DNA of 64,000 nucleotides from Larix kaempferi (GCA_027924585.1 BSBM01000764.1:1630001-1694000); one strand, 5' to 3'; shown: positions 1-13,333, counted from the first letter of the stretch. Notes: generated from the letters alone by a model not told the origin. Program-made: numbers and translations.

Positions 1-446
1 TTGAAGTCGGAAAAGAACCCACACAAGAGCACGAAAATACCTACAACCTAAAAAAAAAAGTATTTTGATTATTTTTAGATCATGATATGGTGGCTCAACA
101 CTTTACCATGTCGTTTTAGGGCTTCACCGACTTCGTTAATTTAAAAAATATATAAAATTGACTTTTAAAATTTTGGAAAAATAGCTCCACACAAGATTCT
201 TCTATTGCCTACGCCTCTACATATTTGTTTTCTTGTAAATTGAAAATTTACATAGCAAACAGGTGGCTCAACAAAAACATGTGCATTATGTTTGAGAGAA
301 AACATAACATACCAATCTTCAAATAATGACATTTTGGGGTGGTTATACAACTTTTCCATAAATAAAAGTTATATATTCCAGAAGGTCATCCGTTTTTCTA
401 TATTTCATCCTTTTACACCTAATCCGAAAAAGTTTTGTAGGTACCT
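1..446. other. AT-rich sequence, no gene recognised
   Basis: No convincing coding sequence is visible. A 64-codon minus-strand reading frame lies at 165-359 but has no recognisable domain. The short phrase ggtggctcaaca occurs twice (near 91 and 261). The stretch lies just past the 3' end of the minus-strand LINE relic, so part of it may be that element's 3' untranslated region; no clear poly-A (poly-T on this strand) marks its end. Confidence 0.4.
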
Positions 447-2089
447 CTAATAATTCATTTTAATGATAATATTTCTTTTCTTCCAGAATGTCATCGCAAC
501 TAACATGTCATAATTGGGTATCATTACCATGCACCAGCCCTCATATCTAATGTGGGTGTAAGGCAGACACTCTAAGGGAAAGTGATTTTCATCCTCAATG
601 CTCATAAATGCACAAAGATGGCAAACCCTTTCCTCCCAAGGAATTTTGGGAATAGACCAACGCCCTGTTTTCCGATAGAGCTCATCAGAGTTCATTCTAA
701 TCTTGGCTATATTCATTTTCTTCTTTGAAATAGTTACTATCGAGAGATAATTGTGATCTTCCAAATTAGGGTTAATGACCTCCTTATAGTATCTTAGTTT
801 TCTCTTAATCGCTAAATTTTCCCCGTACCACAATTTATCTTTAAACTTAGAAGAAATAATCTTTTTGGCATTATCGATATTCTGCAAAGTGTCATTTTCA
901 TCAATTCCCCAATGGTCTAACCAAGCCATCGTATCTTTACACCAACTCTGCTTGAGGCATAATTGGTTTTGACTTGAATTTAAAGCAATTTTAGGAAGTC
1001 TCTCGTTTTCCATGGTATTTATCTTGTGCTTGTACATTAGGTACCTAGTCATAGCCATGCCCTTGATAGGGGAAAGACCCACTTCTAAGAGGAGAATAGG
1101 ATAAGGTGTGTTGTTTTTAATTTTGAGGTTATAAGTTATAAACCGCTTATGGATTTGCTCAATCTTTCTCCAAGATTCTCTGGAAATGCTGCACCCCCAT
1201 ACTTCACAACCATATAAGATAACGGGGATGACAAGAGTTTCAAAGAGGAAATTCTTTTTATTCCACTTGATTAGGTTGGCTAATTTACAATTATTTTCAA
1301 GACCAAAATAAACTTTTCATCCTCCATTAATCCTTTTCTCAATGCTATGGTTCCATTTGAGCTTGTGATGAATATCAATTCCAATATACTTGTAAGAAGT
1401 CACTTCCTCCAATTTACTGTTATCATAAATAAAATTTGCATAGATGTTTTTCTTATATTTTATAATCATAACTTTTTTCTTGTCGGTATTAACAATCATA
1501 ACCGTGTTAGAGCATAAATATTTGAGAATTCTTAATTGTTTATGGAAATCAAAGAGGCACCTTGCCATAAGAACAATATCATGAGCATAAAGTAGGAGGA
1601 TGATAACTATCCCAACTAAGATCGTGCTGGCGCAACCTGCTTCTTCTAAACACCTTTCTATTTTATTGATCTGTAAATGCCAAAAAGGGTAGGGGAGAAG
1701 GGACAACCTTGCTTAACTCCAATATTACAGTTTATATATGTTGACCAGCCCTTGTTATTCTTAAACTTGACAATGACCTTTTTGTATAACCTTATCACGA
1801 CAACTCTCAATTCAAAAGGAACATTAAGCTCCTCTAGCTTATTCCACAAGTTATTTCTAGCCACTGTATCAAAAGCTTTCATAAAGTCCACAAAGCAACA
1901 AAAAAGATTTGACTTATGATTACGACAATCCTCTGCAATGATCCTAAGCTTAATGAAGTTGTCCATGGTTGAATGATTCCTTCTAAAACTTGCTTGGCCT
2001 TTAGCCCTCTTACCTTCCATCTCTAGCCATTGGTTGATCTTCTTTTCTAAGATAATACCGTATAACTTGGCTAGAAGATGACTAATCAT
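447..2089 (-). pseudogene. LINE (non-LTR retrotransposon) reverse transcriptase, truncated and broken
   Basis: Read on the minus strand, this is the C-terminal two thirds of a LINE ORF2. It starts abruptly inside the reverse transcriptase at about 2089, as expected for 5' truncation during target-primed integration. Visible motifs are KAFDTVAR near 1880, the GVKQGCPFSPTLFG block near 1700, and LLLYAHDIVL near 1590, where the catalytic YADD has become YAHD, so the enzyme would be inactive. A one-base shift near 1680 separates the RT core from the thumb region, and a TGA interrupts the frame at 1317-1319. The same frame then runs to 447 through the linker (VILYGCEVWGCS) to a C-terminal CCHC-like knuckle, CHLCAFMSIEDENHFPLEC, near 580-640. 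No endonuclease domain is present. Family assignment to a plant LINE is from motif recognition and is strong; the clade is not resolved. Confidence 0.88.
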
Positions 2090-2429
2090 AATAACTCGAT
2101 AATTATATATATGTAAGTATTTTCATTACACATCAAAATTGATTATTTCATTTCCACAGCCACATTTAAAATATGATTTTTTTAAAGAAATACATGTGGT
2201 TAGATCCACATCAATTTTCTTTTATCTTAATGAAAAAGTTTTTGTTTTTATTTGATTTGTATTGTGATATTAATTTCATTCTTACCATCGTTATCTTAAT
2301 AACTTTTAAACAAATTATTTGATGAAAAATCATTTCTACTTTATTTTATTTTATATATATATATTTGGATTACAAATTTAATTATTCTATCATTAATTTT
2401 ATATACAGATTTAATTATTCATCATTAAA

Positions 2430-2454
2430 TTATATATATATATATATATATATA
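2430..2454. repeat. (TA)n microsatellite
   Basis: Uninterrupted TA dinucleotide run of about 12 units inside a 370-base AT-rich stretch (2100-2470) that otherwise shows nothing. Confidence 0.95.
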
Positions 2455-2470
2455 AAAGTGTCCCTTTTAT

Positions 2471-4300
2471 TTGAATTTACTTCTGCAATTGATTTGTGAT
2501 ATCAGTATCATTCATCCTGTCGTTCTCGTAGTAGCTTTCAAACAAATAGTTTCCATTAGACTAGTATATCTATGTCACGGCTATGGAGACCTTTCAACTG
2601 AAACGAAGGCAAGAGAACCGGGGAATCGTGTTATCGGAGTTATTGTCCGATCGCGGAGGCAAGTTTGACCGAAGTTTTCGTCGCCTCTCTGTTTCAATGA
2701 CCTAAATTGCACGGAGAATTCATAAGCGAGAAGGGATGTGTAACTGTACGGAGACAGTGAGGTTTAGGTATTCCTGGAAAGTAAAGTGTTTTGAAGAAGT
2801 TTTGTGATAAGCTCTAAATTGATACTTTCTCGGGTCAAAATGTTACATATCTGGAGAGCTCCGAACAAGATTTTCCATAGATGCATAAAGCTCATTGGTT
2901 CACACCACATCTGGGAGTCCGGAACGTGACAGCAGATAGCAGGACAACGACTCATGGCCACCACATCAGGCGCTGACGCACTGGTGGACATTGCTGATAA
3001 TACAAATACATGTGTTTCCAGTTGCTTTGAGAAGAAGAAGTAGCGTACAAATTAGAACAAAGGAATTTTAAGTAAAATTGCTTTGTTCTAATTTAGCCGC
3101 AAAAATGGATTACTAGCAAATTTTATTTGCCTAACCATTATATTTTCTCGTTCTAATCGTTGCAGTTTATGATAGGTGTCATCTATTCTCGTTTCAATCG
3201 TTGTGGGTTTGTCGAACACGTTTCCTATCGGGAGCGGTGATGAGCGGGTTGTTTCCAGTGGACCCGACAAAACCAAAGATTGTTGTGAGTAAAAGGTTAA
3301 ATAATCATAGAGTAGAGGTACTAATCTATGCGCGTGAGAATAACAATCTGGTAATATCCCGCTTGCTTCTCTGTCAAATAAACCCTATCTATCTTCCACC
3401 TTACGGGCCTACAGGAGAGAGGATTCGTGACAAGGTAATCGGTCTGCCTCGTAACAAAACTTGGATTAGTGAGAACTTAGGAGTTAGGCGGAGGCCGATA
3501 GCAAGAAGAGCAATTTTGATGGGTACAGCAACGCACATGTGTTTCTAATTCGTTTTCACTAAAGTTGACCACTTCCGTACGGCAAGCGGCGCTGAAACGC
3601 CTGAGCTTAAAAAACGATGATCCATGAGATTGCATTACCAATTTGAATGCTACAAAAGTGGAATTGTTTCGATTTCCAGTGCAAATGTTGAGCATGAAGA
3701 CCGTGTAGTGTATGTATTTGATCTGTGTGGCTTTCAATGACGTGATTCTTGGCACATAGGTTTGAGATTGCCTTAAAATAAGCAACATAATTTCAAGAAC
3801 GCCAGCTTTCGATTGCAAACGAGATGACTAGCTATTCAAAATCATTGTGATTAACACCTCTCCTCGGAGTATTTTTGTTTGACTTTTAAAAATGAGGTTA
3901 TAATTAAAATATATTGTAATGAAATGTATATAATTTTCTTTTACGACTATGTAAGATGAGAAAGTCAAAACCTAAAAACAATAAAGATTAATTAACTAGC
4001 AATTGTCTCAAGAAGGTGCAATAATACGCGATAAGTTATTGTTGGAGGGTAAAAAAAATTGAAAGGGGAACTAAAATCGAGTTGATGGAGACATGCCATT
4101 GTACCATGAGGAAAACAAGAACAAGTTTTGTAAGGAAGAGAAATGAAAGGGCAAGTGCAACAAACAAATAAAACAAATTGTTCATCTCATAATGCCATAT
4201 TGCATGCAAGGAGGCTACAGCTTTCAACGTCATTGACTTATGTTTTATAAAACAAAGGAGTGATGGCTTCATTTAGTGTTCTCAATAAACAACACACTAA
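2471..4300. other. Unrecognised segment of moderate GC
   Basis: This stretch is less AT-rich than its surroundings, especially 2570-3000 and 3190-3550. The longest plus-strand frame is 3201-3548 (115 codons, no domain recognised; rich in Arg and Ile). Minus-strand frames at 2764-2991 and 3477-3818 overlap or abut it and are equally anonymous. The base composition hints at an old exon or a transposon end, but I see no splice-site pattern or motif that decides this, so no gene is called. Confidence 0.3.
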
Positions 4301-5635
4301 AAGAGAAAATTGCCAACCTAAGAGGCACACAAACTCTCTCACCTAGAAAAAGAGACAAAGCACTCACTTGGATGTGCAATCTAACAATTTAACCCAATTA
4401 ATTATTTACCTTGGGGAAAGCAAGCTCTCAACCTCAATAATTTGGTAGCATGGCCATTAAGCTCAATGTTGACCTTTTACAATTGTTTCTTATTGCCTTG
4501 GTTCATAACTATTTCACCCTACAACTTTTCATTTACCCAAAAGCAAGTTTACTTAAATCCATCTCTTAGTTGTAGGTGGAATCTTTATGTGGACAACACC
4601 AATATAAAAAAAAACAGGTATTTATATAGCTATTGTGGGCAAGCTCTTATTTCTTGTCTATTGTTTAGGTTGACCCAAAATTGAGTGGTGAAGCATGTGG
4701 ATGTAATATTGATAATAGAGAATGAGATCTCTTGCTTGTTACATATCTAGAGGAGATGTTGAAAATACAATGGAAATGTTCTCATTATCTAACCATGATG
4801 AATGAGTGAGAAAACTAACCCTTCTATAGGTTGTAGCCTTGGGCATAGTGCACAAGGATGATGTCCACATTATTCCTATAATTCATATTTAATAACATTG
4901 TGTGCATTGAATGATTACGTTTGATTAGCTTTTGGGGGTGTGTTTCCTTTTAAAATGGTTCATACTTGATCATCCAATGTATGATCCAATTAGCCCCTCC
5001 AAGGCTCAAGTTAGAACTTGTACAGAGTGCATTGAGTCATAAATGAGGTGGTTCAAGGTTCTAACTTTGGTCATTGATGTTTAACAATGGATTATATAAT
5101 GTAAATGTCTTTTTTCATATAGATGGCCTTGATTTTGTGGCCTCAAAGGTGATTTTGCATGATAAGATGCTATTGAACTTTGGCACAAATGATAACCATA
5201 TCGTCTATGGATCGTAGATTGGGTAGTGATGGTCTCTATCACTTCGGCAGCAGGCTTAGAAGAGTTGATCCCCGTTGACTTGATCAACAAGTGGTGTACT
5301 TCTGGTCCACTAATTCAAGTGTGAAATACTTATCTCGAGTGAGGAAAAATCCCACCTTAATGGTATCAATGAGTAGGAAGGCCTTACTATGGGGTCAGTG
5401 CAAGCTAATGAGGGTCGTTTTTGGTGCATTAGATGCAATAGAAAACTGAAAAATCAGGAATCCCTCAACTTACTTGTATTTTTTGAGATACTTATGCAAA
5501 GTATCTTGCATTGAGTAAAAAAGATGAAATGTAGGAAATTGAATCATGTTTCCGAATATATAACTTTTATGTATTGAAAATTTGCATAGCTATGTCAAGT
5601 TTCATTTTTCCTAACAGACACTTTTTATTTTTCAG
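4301..5635. other. Non-coding sequence, nothing recognised
   Basis: AT-rich sequence with many stops in all frames. The small frames at 4442-4684 (+) and 5081-5290 (-) have no recognisable composition or motif. Confidence 0.4.
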
Positions 5636-5644
5636 GCAAATTAT

Positions 5645-5925
5645 AAGGTATATGTTTTTGTGGGTGCAACCTTTGAGGGCCTAAATGATGGAATCAAGCT
5701 ACAAACATCGGCATGCATGTAGAGAACATATAGCACTTGTGCGCCATTATTTTTCAAAAATTTAATTTGTAATTTTATAATTTTTTTATAATTGCCTAAG
5801 TGATCAAACCTCGAAAATAGTACCTCTTTTGTGGGTGCAGCCTTGGAAGGTCTTAATGCAAAAATATTGAAATGGGTTTTTCATAGAACGTGGAGGTTAG
5901 TGTCCTCTTGTGCACCATTCAATTT
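5645..5925 (+). repeat. Diverged direct repeat pair, about 175 bp apart
   Basis: The phrase gtgggtgcaacctttgaggg (near 5659) recurs as a diverged form, gtgggtgcagccttggaagg (near 5834). The matches continue through 'cactTgtgcgccatt' near 5740 and 'cctcttgtgcaccatt' near 5910. Two old tandem copies of a unit of about 175 bp is the simplest reading. Confidence 0.55.
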
Positions 5926-6304
5926 TTTTTTTAAATGACCAAGAATTGAAAAAGTTATGGAAGAAACACTAACAGTGTGTTTCACGAGTTAAGGAGGTAG
6001 GACACAAAAGAAATTGAAAGAAAATAGGAAAAATTAATATTTTTAAATAAAAGTTACATATTTGGAATCTGTAGAAAAAATGCTATTTGTGTTTAATATT
6101 TCATCAAAAATGACTGTGTGAAGCATACTGTGACGAGTGGCTAAGCACATGCTTCTCTAGAAACTGGAAGAAATACCCAATTAGCTTTGGTTTATCATTA
6201 ACATGGCACAGGTTTGGAATTACCGAAGCAAACTCCAAAGCATACACATAGGATTATTGTTGACATGCGAGCAAGTGAGTCGGCTTGGTTTAGGCTCTAC
6301 AAAA

Positions 6305-6430
6305 CACGTACGCATTCTGTTTAAATTCAAAAATATTGTCATGCTTTTAGAATTACATAACGCGCACGTGTTATATAACTACATAATGCGTACGCATTAT
6401 GTAGTGACAAAACGCGCTCGCGTTATGTAA
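6305..6430. repeat. Cluster of CpG-containing palindromic motifs
   Basis: Four short, imperfectly palindromic motifs built around CG-TACG/CACG-CG follow one another: acacgtacgcattctg near 6304, aacgcgcacgtgttat near 6360, ataatgcgtacgcattatg near 6384 and aacgcgctcgcgttatg near 6412. Related motifs occur at 23600-23640 and 36736-36785. Function is unknown; they may be a dispersed repeat or an element terminus. Confidence 0.6.
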
Positions 6431-6449
6431 ATCCTAAACTATATGTTTA

Positions 6450-7064
6450 ATACTTGAGAGAGAGGGGGCGTGGAAGACTCAAGGAAATTTTTGGTTAATA
6501 TTTGAGAAGGGGTGGGGAAGGGTCAAGGGAATCTATGGTTAATATTTAATAGGGGTGGGAAAGGGTCAAGGTCTTAGAAGGATGTTAGAAGCTTGAGTGG
6601 AGAGAGATGAAGGGAATGAGAACATGATGGGCTACAGGGGGTGAAGGGAAGTGGAGCTTGAGAGCACTATTAGGAGTAGAAGAGGTTCTGAAGAGGTATA
6701 GGGTTAGAAGTTGAAAGTGACACTTGAGTGACAAGGGGGAATGGATGGAGGCAAGGGGGATGTGAGAGAGAAATAAAGAATACAAGGGGGGGAGAGACAT
6801 AAAGAGAGGGGGGGAGAGACATAAAGAGAGGGAGGGAGAGGGACAATGGGGAGGAATGGATTTAGAGGGAGTTAGAGATATATGGGGATAGAAAGAAATA
6901 AAGAGATAGGAAGGGAGGGGTAGAAAGTGTTGGTGGGACACATGTAGGGAGTGGTGGCGAGAGAGAGAGAGAGAGAGAGGAGGGGGGAGGACATAAAGTG
7001 TGTGAGAGAGAAGGAGTAATGGAGATATTGGGATAGGTTGAGGGAAAGATAACATGAGGGAGGG
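6450..7064 (+). repeat. Purine-rich (GA) tract, left part
   Basis: Nearly uninterrupted G/A-rich sequence on the plus strand, such as gagagagagagagaggagg near 6960-6985 and two adjacent 28-bp copies ggggggagagacataaagag near 6785-6830. The long Pro/Ser/Leu/His-rich minus-strand frame at 6585-7070 is a by-product of CT-rich composition. The tract resumes at 20682 after the chromovirus. Confidence 0.8.
7060..7064 (+). repeat. Target-site duplication GAGGG (left)
   Basis: Five bases immediately before the 5' LTR. They match exactly the five bases after the 3' LTR at 20682-20686, which is the size made by Ty3-type integrases. Confidence 0.92.
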
Positions 7065-10000
7065 TGTCACCTACTCAAATTTAAGAAATTATTATTTCAT
7101 TAGCAAAATACTATATGTTAAATTTAATTACAAAGTTTTGTAATTATGATCAGTTTTGATCAAGGATGAATGTAATTACTAATTATTATTATTTAAATTA
7201 ATTAATTAGGAGACAAACACCCAAGGGGACTATTAAATGAGTGTTCACTGACCCATTAAGAGGAATGGAAGCTGTTGGAAGGTATGGGATAGATGGCAGC
7301 AATTGCACCACACCACTAGCTGTTGGTTATGGGACAATTACCCCTAAAAATGTGGCATTATCCCCCAGGTGGAGGGAGTGAGAAGGAAGCTCATTTAATG
7401 ACCCAGTAACAACTGAAAAGGCCTAGGAATCCTACATAAGGCAATTTCGAATTGAGCACGCAACTCATACACAATATTTCTGTAGAATATTTACTATGTG
7501 CATCAGGTGATCACTGAGAGATTCTAATAGGGAGGCCAGTTGTGAGTGCAATCATAAGTCTGCAAACTATTTGTTTAAGGAGAACCAGAGGTGTTGGAGC
7601 AGGTCACTTGGACTGCTAGCTCTTGAAGATACAACAGTTAATTGCTACTGCAAGAAGAGATCCTAAATTCCTAAGTTTCTTCCTCCTGGTGGTTCAGTGA
7701 ACAGGCTCGGGGGTCATAAGGCAAGTACTTAACTGTCTTCAGGAATTGGTTGGGTGGAACAGTCTTCTTGGGATGTTTGTTTCCCTACAGATTAATCTAG
7801 GTTTTATAATTTTCTACTTTACCTTAGTTAATAGTTATGTTCAGTGAAATTAGTAATCTTCGTTTTTCTGTTTTGAATAAGAATTGATTTCTGATTTTAT
7901 TTGAAGTCTGAATGTTGTAGTTTATGTTGTTCTAATCTGACAAACCAATCTCTACATTTTTCCTCATGCTGTTGTTTGCATCGTACTCTAGTGTAGAGAC
8001 ACAAATTATGTATAGATGAGAAGATAAGAAAATTTCCATTTGATTCGATAGATAAATATAGTAATTTATATGTTTATCAGTTTTTACCCTATAGTTAATA
8101 ATAGTAGAATGTCCTGTATAATATCTAATATATTACATAATGTTTCCTTTGTTTCATGAAAAACAAACATTGTTTATTTCCTGTACAATTACATTGTATT
8201 TCCCTTATCATTACTATGTTCATAAGAAATAAATAGAATCCAATTTTCAATACATTATATCATGTCTGCAATATAAATATTACTACTACAAATAAATAAA
8301 TGTATAATTATGGATAATGCTGCAAACCATAGTCATTTCACAGTCCTCATGTTTTACACACACATTGTTTTCATTTCCTATTATAACATATGCAATCAAC
8401 ATTTTAGTTCTATCAAATAATGAAAACATGACAAACCCTATTTCATTTTTTGTCATCTTATTCATATATTTTATAAACTATATATATTATAAATTGCATT
8501 TATTGATTTCCAAAACTGAGTTCATATCAAACCCTAGTTAGAATTTCGATTCCCATTACCATCATTTTGCAACATAAACAAACACAATCTACGACAAACA
8601 TATAGACTCTGGCCTAGCTCGAAAATCACGATTTTAACCTACAGCATTCCAACGTATAACACAGACGAATAGCACAGAACGAAATAGCATATTTTCATTG
8701 CCGAGAAGAAAAACATTGTATCCACAGTAGATGAGCCTCGGCTCTATATCTCGTTCCTCATAAGATAAATCAATAGGTCGTGGCTCAAGGTTTAAACCAA
8801 TACAAATCCCAACTCCAAGAAGGAAACCAATGTTCACAGAAAAGAAAAGAATTACAACATGTTTCCAAACAAAAATCATACAGGGTTTATTCCCAAGTTT
8901 AAACATTTCCCAAGTTTGGGGTTCGAACCAACACTGGTTCAAGCTTCACAAAGGAAGCAACATTCACAGTCAAAATTACATTTCTGAAAACGAAAACCCC
9001 ACAGGGTTTTATCTCCATTATCTCTGAACTCTTAAACAAGAGTTTTACATTTCCAACTGGACGAAACTAGTCATCGAAAATAAATGCAGAGTAACTAGAC
9101 GGAGGTCTTTCGCTGTAGATTTTCCACTCCAACATAAAAATATTATTAAAAGATCAACTGACAGACGACGCAAAAACATGGCAATACTGGTTACTCACTG
9201 TTGGAAACAACCACATCAATCAAGATGAAGGAGCACCTACGAGGGTTTTTGGAAGACCCGGATCTTACCAGGAATGGAGCATGGCCATCCTTTTCCAAAC
9301 CCTGGTTCATGTTCCCCTTTCAAAACTGGTGCCTGCCAAACAAACTTTCAAGCGTTAAACATCTTACTTATTAAAAACTATAAACCAAACGTTACTAGAA
9401 ACTCTGAGTTGGGAAGTCACTTACCTTCACAGTTGAAGGTCGAGCTCTATACATACGTCTGTACACGATGAACTCCCTTCCTTGGATGATAGAAAAATAC
9501 CATTTAAAATAGGTTGCAGGAATATATCTTTCCAATAAAAACTCATTGAAAGAAACAGCTAGCCTAACAACTCAATAGAGTTGCAAACCCCAAACTCAAC
9601 AAATGTTCATGCCATTACAATAAGACGAATCCTGCACTATTTCAAACCTAACTTACAGGTCGCAGGTTCGAAACCCTCCTACATCATCTTCTAACCCTAC
9701 AAAGCAGCAGCTTGTCGGCCTTACTGCCAAGACCATCATAACAATGAACTACATTCACTCCTCGTCAACCCAAAACATCGACACAATTCTAGGCTTACAT
9801 CCAACCGCCAGGATCAAAGTCGATCAACGATCACATTTGCCAAAACTTTTACATTGGGTATTGCATGGCCCTTGCAATTATGGATTCATTCATTGCCATA
9901 GCATGACCTTGCCACATTGTGCTTACGTTGGATGCATCTACATCTAGCTCGGAGGACCATCAACAAGAAATATTACATGGAAACCTTCACAATCACCGTA

Positions 10001-11437
10001 TGCACTAGTTTGCATTTACGTGGAAGCTTGTTAAGTCCTCGTCACCACGATATTATGGACAACCATTAATGCACGCCTTTATCATGACCACCAATGCCGG
10101 CTCGTAGCGGATGCCAACCATCAACCTATCAATCAAATTTAATGTATGTTAGCACTCTTTTATTACAACGATACAACTTCAAACATATGATACTTAATGA
10201 TATAAGATTACGTGTTATGTTAGTCCTAATCCAAAGTTCATATGGTTTCCAAGTTACGTTTTACAACCCACATTATTGTGTTTAACTGGCCAACGATTAT
10301 ATATTTATATAGTTCCAAGTTTATGTCATATTATAGAATCATTTTGTTATGTAGATTAACATTTTGAAGTTTATATAGTTCCAAGGTAAGATTTGTAGTT
10401 TTTAAATATTCAAAATATGGTTTATGTAATAGTTGTTAGTATGACCATAATCATAAAATTGACATAGTTTCATTATATGCAATTTGGACAATGAATAATT
10501 CTCTATATAAGCCCTTAAAAGGCTTATAAGTATCACATCTAGTTAAACATTGTAGAATTACGGTTAGTATAGGCCATACATAATAGATTTAAACATTACC
10601 TTTGTAACATTGGTTGTGTTCATATAAATTCTAATATTGCAATTATAAAAATAAATAGTTTATATGGTAGATGTTCAATGAATCCATGGATAAATATTTA
10701 GCATGAAAACTAACTAAATGTTATGACTTTCTTACCATATTTTCTCATTACACACATTTAACGATTTTGTGGGACATCTATTACATCAGTAATATGAAGA
10801 TAATTAATTATCTTAAGACAACGACAAAGACAGCTACCACAACGATAAAGATTACAATGACAAACCTATCAGCTTGATCACATCCATAGATAACTATGTT
10901 TTAAACATTGCTGAGTTGTAAGACAACATTTGAAAACAGTACTCATAGCTATGTAATTCATACCTGCATACTTATGGTGAGTTGCAACAGATTTCTAGAA
11001 ATCTATTTATCTATGATGTTGAAATTGAACTATACACTTATTTTAATTTTTCACAGTCATGAAACTTCATACCTATCATCTGCACATAGAACATTCAAAT
11101 TGCTTTAGCGTTGTAGCTAAGTAAACTCCGGGGTACCTCGTAGGACACCCTTATTCATCAAAAGTCAAACTGTCAGTATCATTGTAAAAAATAAAATGTC
11201 ACATCATATTTTTGACTTGTTAGCTCATTTGTTAGCATAATCATATTTGCTAATTGTGTGTTAGAGTCGTCATTATCATAATGCTGCTAATACAGAAATT
11301 AAATTATTTTTAATACTAAACGACCCTTAATCATTTTTGTTGTGCTCAGATAATTATTATTTCCGCAATTATAATTATCATATTTAATGTTATTTTTAAA
11401 AAAGTTTTAAATTTTTATGAAAATTCAGAATGTTATA
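7065..11437 (+). repeat. 5' LTR of chromovirus
   Basis: Aligns over its whole length with 16309-20681. Very long for a chromovirus LTR. It contains no recognised protein; the frames at 8634-8942 (-) and 9274-9471 (+) recur in the other LTR simply because the LTRs are copies. It ends TGTTATA, two bases before the PBS. Confidence 0.94.
10503..10512 (+). promoter_or_regulatory. Candidate TATA box in 5' LTR
   Basis: CTATATAAGC is a close match to the plant TATA consensus and is conserved at about 19747 in the 3' LTR. It lies roughly 0.93 kb before the LTR end, which would give a long R-U5. Assignment rests on the motif and its conservation only. Confidence 0.4.
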
Positions 11438-11439
11438 TG

Positions 11440-11451
11440 TGGTATCAGAGC
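11440..11451 (+). other. Primer-binding site, initiator tRNA-Met
   Basis: TGGTATCAGAGC is the classic complement of the 3' end of plant initiator tRNA-Met. It sits two bases after the 5' LTR end, the standard position for minus-strand priming. Confidence 0.93.
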
Positions 11452-11578
11452 TCATGTTCGAACTCTAGGCCTCAAAGAGGTCCAAGAACACGCAGCAGAA
11501 AATTTTATACAGCAGAAAACTTTACTAATTTGAATTTTAATTATGATGTTATCCATAAATTATTTTTAAGCTATAGGT

Positions 11579-12808
11579 ATGGAGAATTCAGTTGATCATA
11601 TAGACGACAGATTTCAACCAAACAACCACAGCTCGGGACAACACTATGCAGAAGAAGGTCACGGTGAACTAAATAACAGTTCATCAGAATTGTTACGTGC
11701 TTTCGATGAAATAAAGGTAGAAATTAGATCTGTGAAACAAGATAATGAAAGAATTCTATAGGCACAAGAACAATTAAACCAAGTACTGTTTGAGCAGTGC
11801 CCAGCTGAAGAGCAAGAGAGAGATAATGAAGATATCTCCAAAGTTGAGGATCTGCCTCATGCTAATAAAAATAAGAAAATGAAAACTAGTGAGGTGAACA
11901 ACAGTTCAACCTCATCAGGATATGCTATCGAAGTGCGTAAAAAGAAACGTAACTACACTAGTGATAGCAGTGAAGGAGATTTCAAACCTAGAAGGAAAAA
12001 TCATAAGGAATATGAGTAGATTTCTGGGGAGTTCAAAAAGATTAGACCTCCAACTTTCAATGGAGAAACTGAGAAGGGTGAGATAGGTGAAGCTTGGCTA
12101 TCCAGCATGAAGAAATACTTCCAGATCTATAACTATTCAGAGTCCTTGAAGGAAAAAATGGCTATATATAACTTGACCGGAAAAGAGGATATTTGGTGGC
12201 AAGACATCAAAAGAGCAAAGAGCATCAAAGATAAAGATGTAAGCTCGAGTACCTTTAAATGATACTTTAAAAAGAAGTATTTGTCTGAACAGTACTATGA
12301 AGAAAAATCCAAAGAGTTCTACGATTTGAATCTTAGAGGCATGAACATGAAAGAAATGAACAGTAAATTTCTGAATCTACTAAGATATGTGCCATACCTT
12401 ATAGAAGAGAAACCGAAAATTCAAAGATATTTGAGCTGCCTACCTTTCAATATTAAGGACAGAATCGAGTATGACAGTCCTAAGACCTTGGAAGAGGCAA
12501 TGAGAAAGGCAGTTTTCTGCTATGACACAAATCAAAAAAGAGAAGGAATGTCAAACTGGAAGAGTCATAAGCCCAACAACTTTGAGTAGAAAAGGAAAAA
12601 TTTCAGGCTCAGTGGAAATTCCGGGTTCCAAAAGAAAAATTTTCAGAATCGGAATTATCAAGGGAACAATTCCAGAAACAATCAACAGCGGAATTCTACA
12701 GCACCTAGAAATGCACCTAATAACACTAGGACCAATGAGCTAAAGGCGCCTATCAAATGCTTTGAATGTCAAGGTCCTCATTACACATCAGAATGTCCCT
12801 TGAGGAAG
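11579..12808 (+). pseudogene. gag domain with CCHC zinc knuckle
   Basis: The N-terminal part is charged and Asn/Ser-rich. The conserved gag core follows from about 12040 (RPPTFNGE..., then WWQDIK near 12195). The basic, Asn-rich linker leads to a zinc knuckle, CFECQGPHYTSEC, at 12758-12796, with C-x2-C-x4-H-x4-C spacing. This nucleocapsid-like domain would bind element RNA. Stops at 11759, 12017, 12260 and 12587 interrupt it; another stop at 12809 lies just beyond the knuckle. Confidence 0.88.
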
Positions 12809-12929
12809 TGAAAGACTAACAACATCAACTCTATTCAGACTGAACCTACTGTTGGAGACATGGCAAGGGAGATGCCCAGAATTAATGCAGCACTTGACAA
12901 TAGGCAAGCAAATCATCAAATCTCCATGG

Positions 12930-13333
12930 TAGAGATTGAAAGTATGATACAAAATCATCCTATTACTATTTTAATTGACCTGGGTGCTAGCTTAAGTTAT
13001 ATATCAACAGATATTGTGGAAAGTCTTAATTTGAAAACAGAAAAGTTTAGTAAATCTTGCCTAGTTAGACTAGCAACTGGAACAAAGAGAAAAGTATAAT
13101 ATCTTATAGAAAGTTGTACCTTATCGATGAATGATTTACAAACACAAATCAAGTTGAATATTCTACCTTTAGGATCTTATGATATTATAGTTGGGATGGA
13201 CTTGTTGGAAGCCCATCATGTCATTTTGAACTATTACGGAAAAAGTTTTACATGTTTAAATGACGAAGGAAAAACTGTAGAAATAAAAGGCATCCCAAGA
13301 AAGGTAACCCTTAGACAAATTTCAGCCATATAA
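12930..13333 (+). pseudogene. Aspartic protease domain
   Basis: ILIDLGASLSYIS near 12970 matches the retropepsin active-site region, where the usual D-S/T-G is seen here as D-L-G, a likely inactivating change. The conserved downstream IIVGMDLLEAHHV near 13186 fits chromovirus protease. Stops at 13097 and 13331 split the domain. Confidence 0.85.

Noticed and set aside
6585-7070. 161-codon minus-strand Pro/Ser/Leu/His-rich frame
   Set aside because: Produced by the purine-rich tract; it runs across the LTR boundary at 7065 and has no domain.
8634-8942. 102-codon minus-strand frame repeated at 17878-18186
   Set aside because: It lies in both LTRs because they are copies; differences between the copies do not suggest selection on the protein, and no motif is present.
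9664-9675. ggttcgaaaccc, a match to a pol III B-box, suggesting a tRNA or SINE
   Set aside because: No A-box or cloverleaf could be built upstream, and the matching site in the other LTR is mutated (gggtcaaaaccc).
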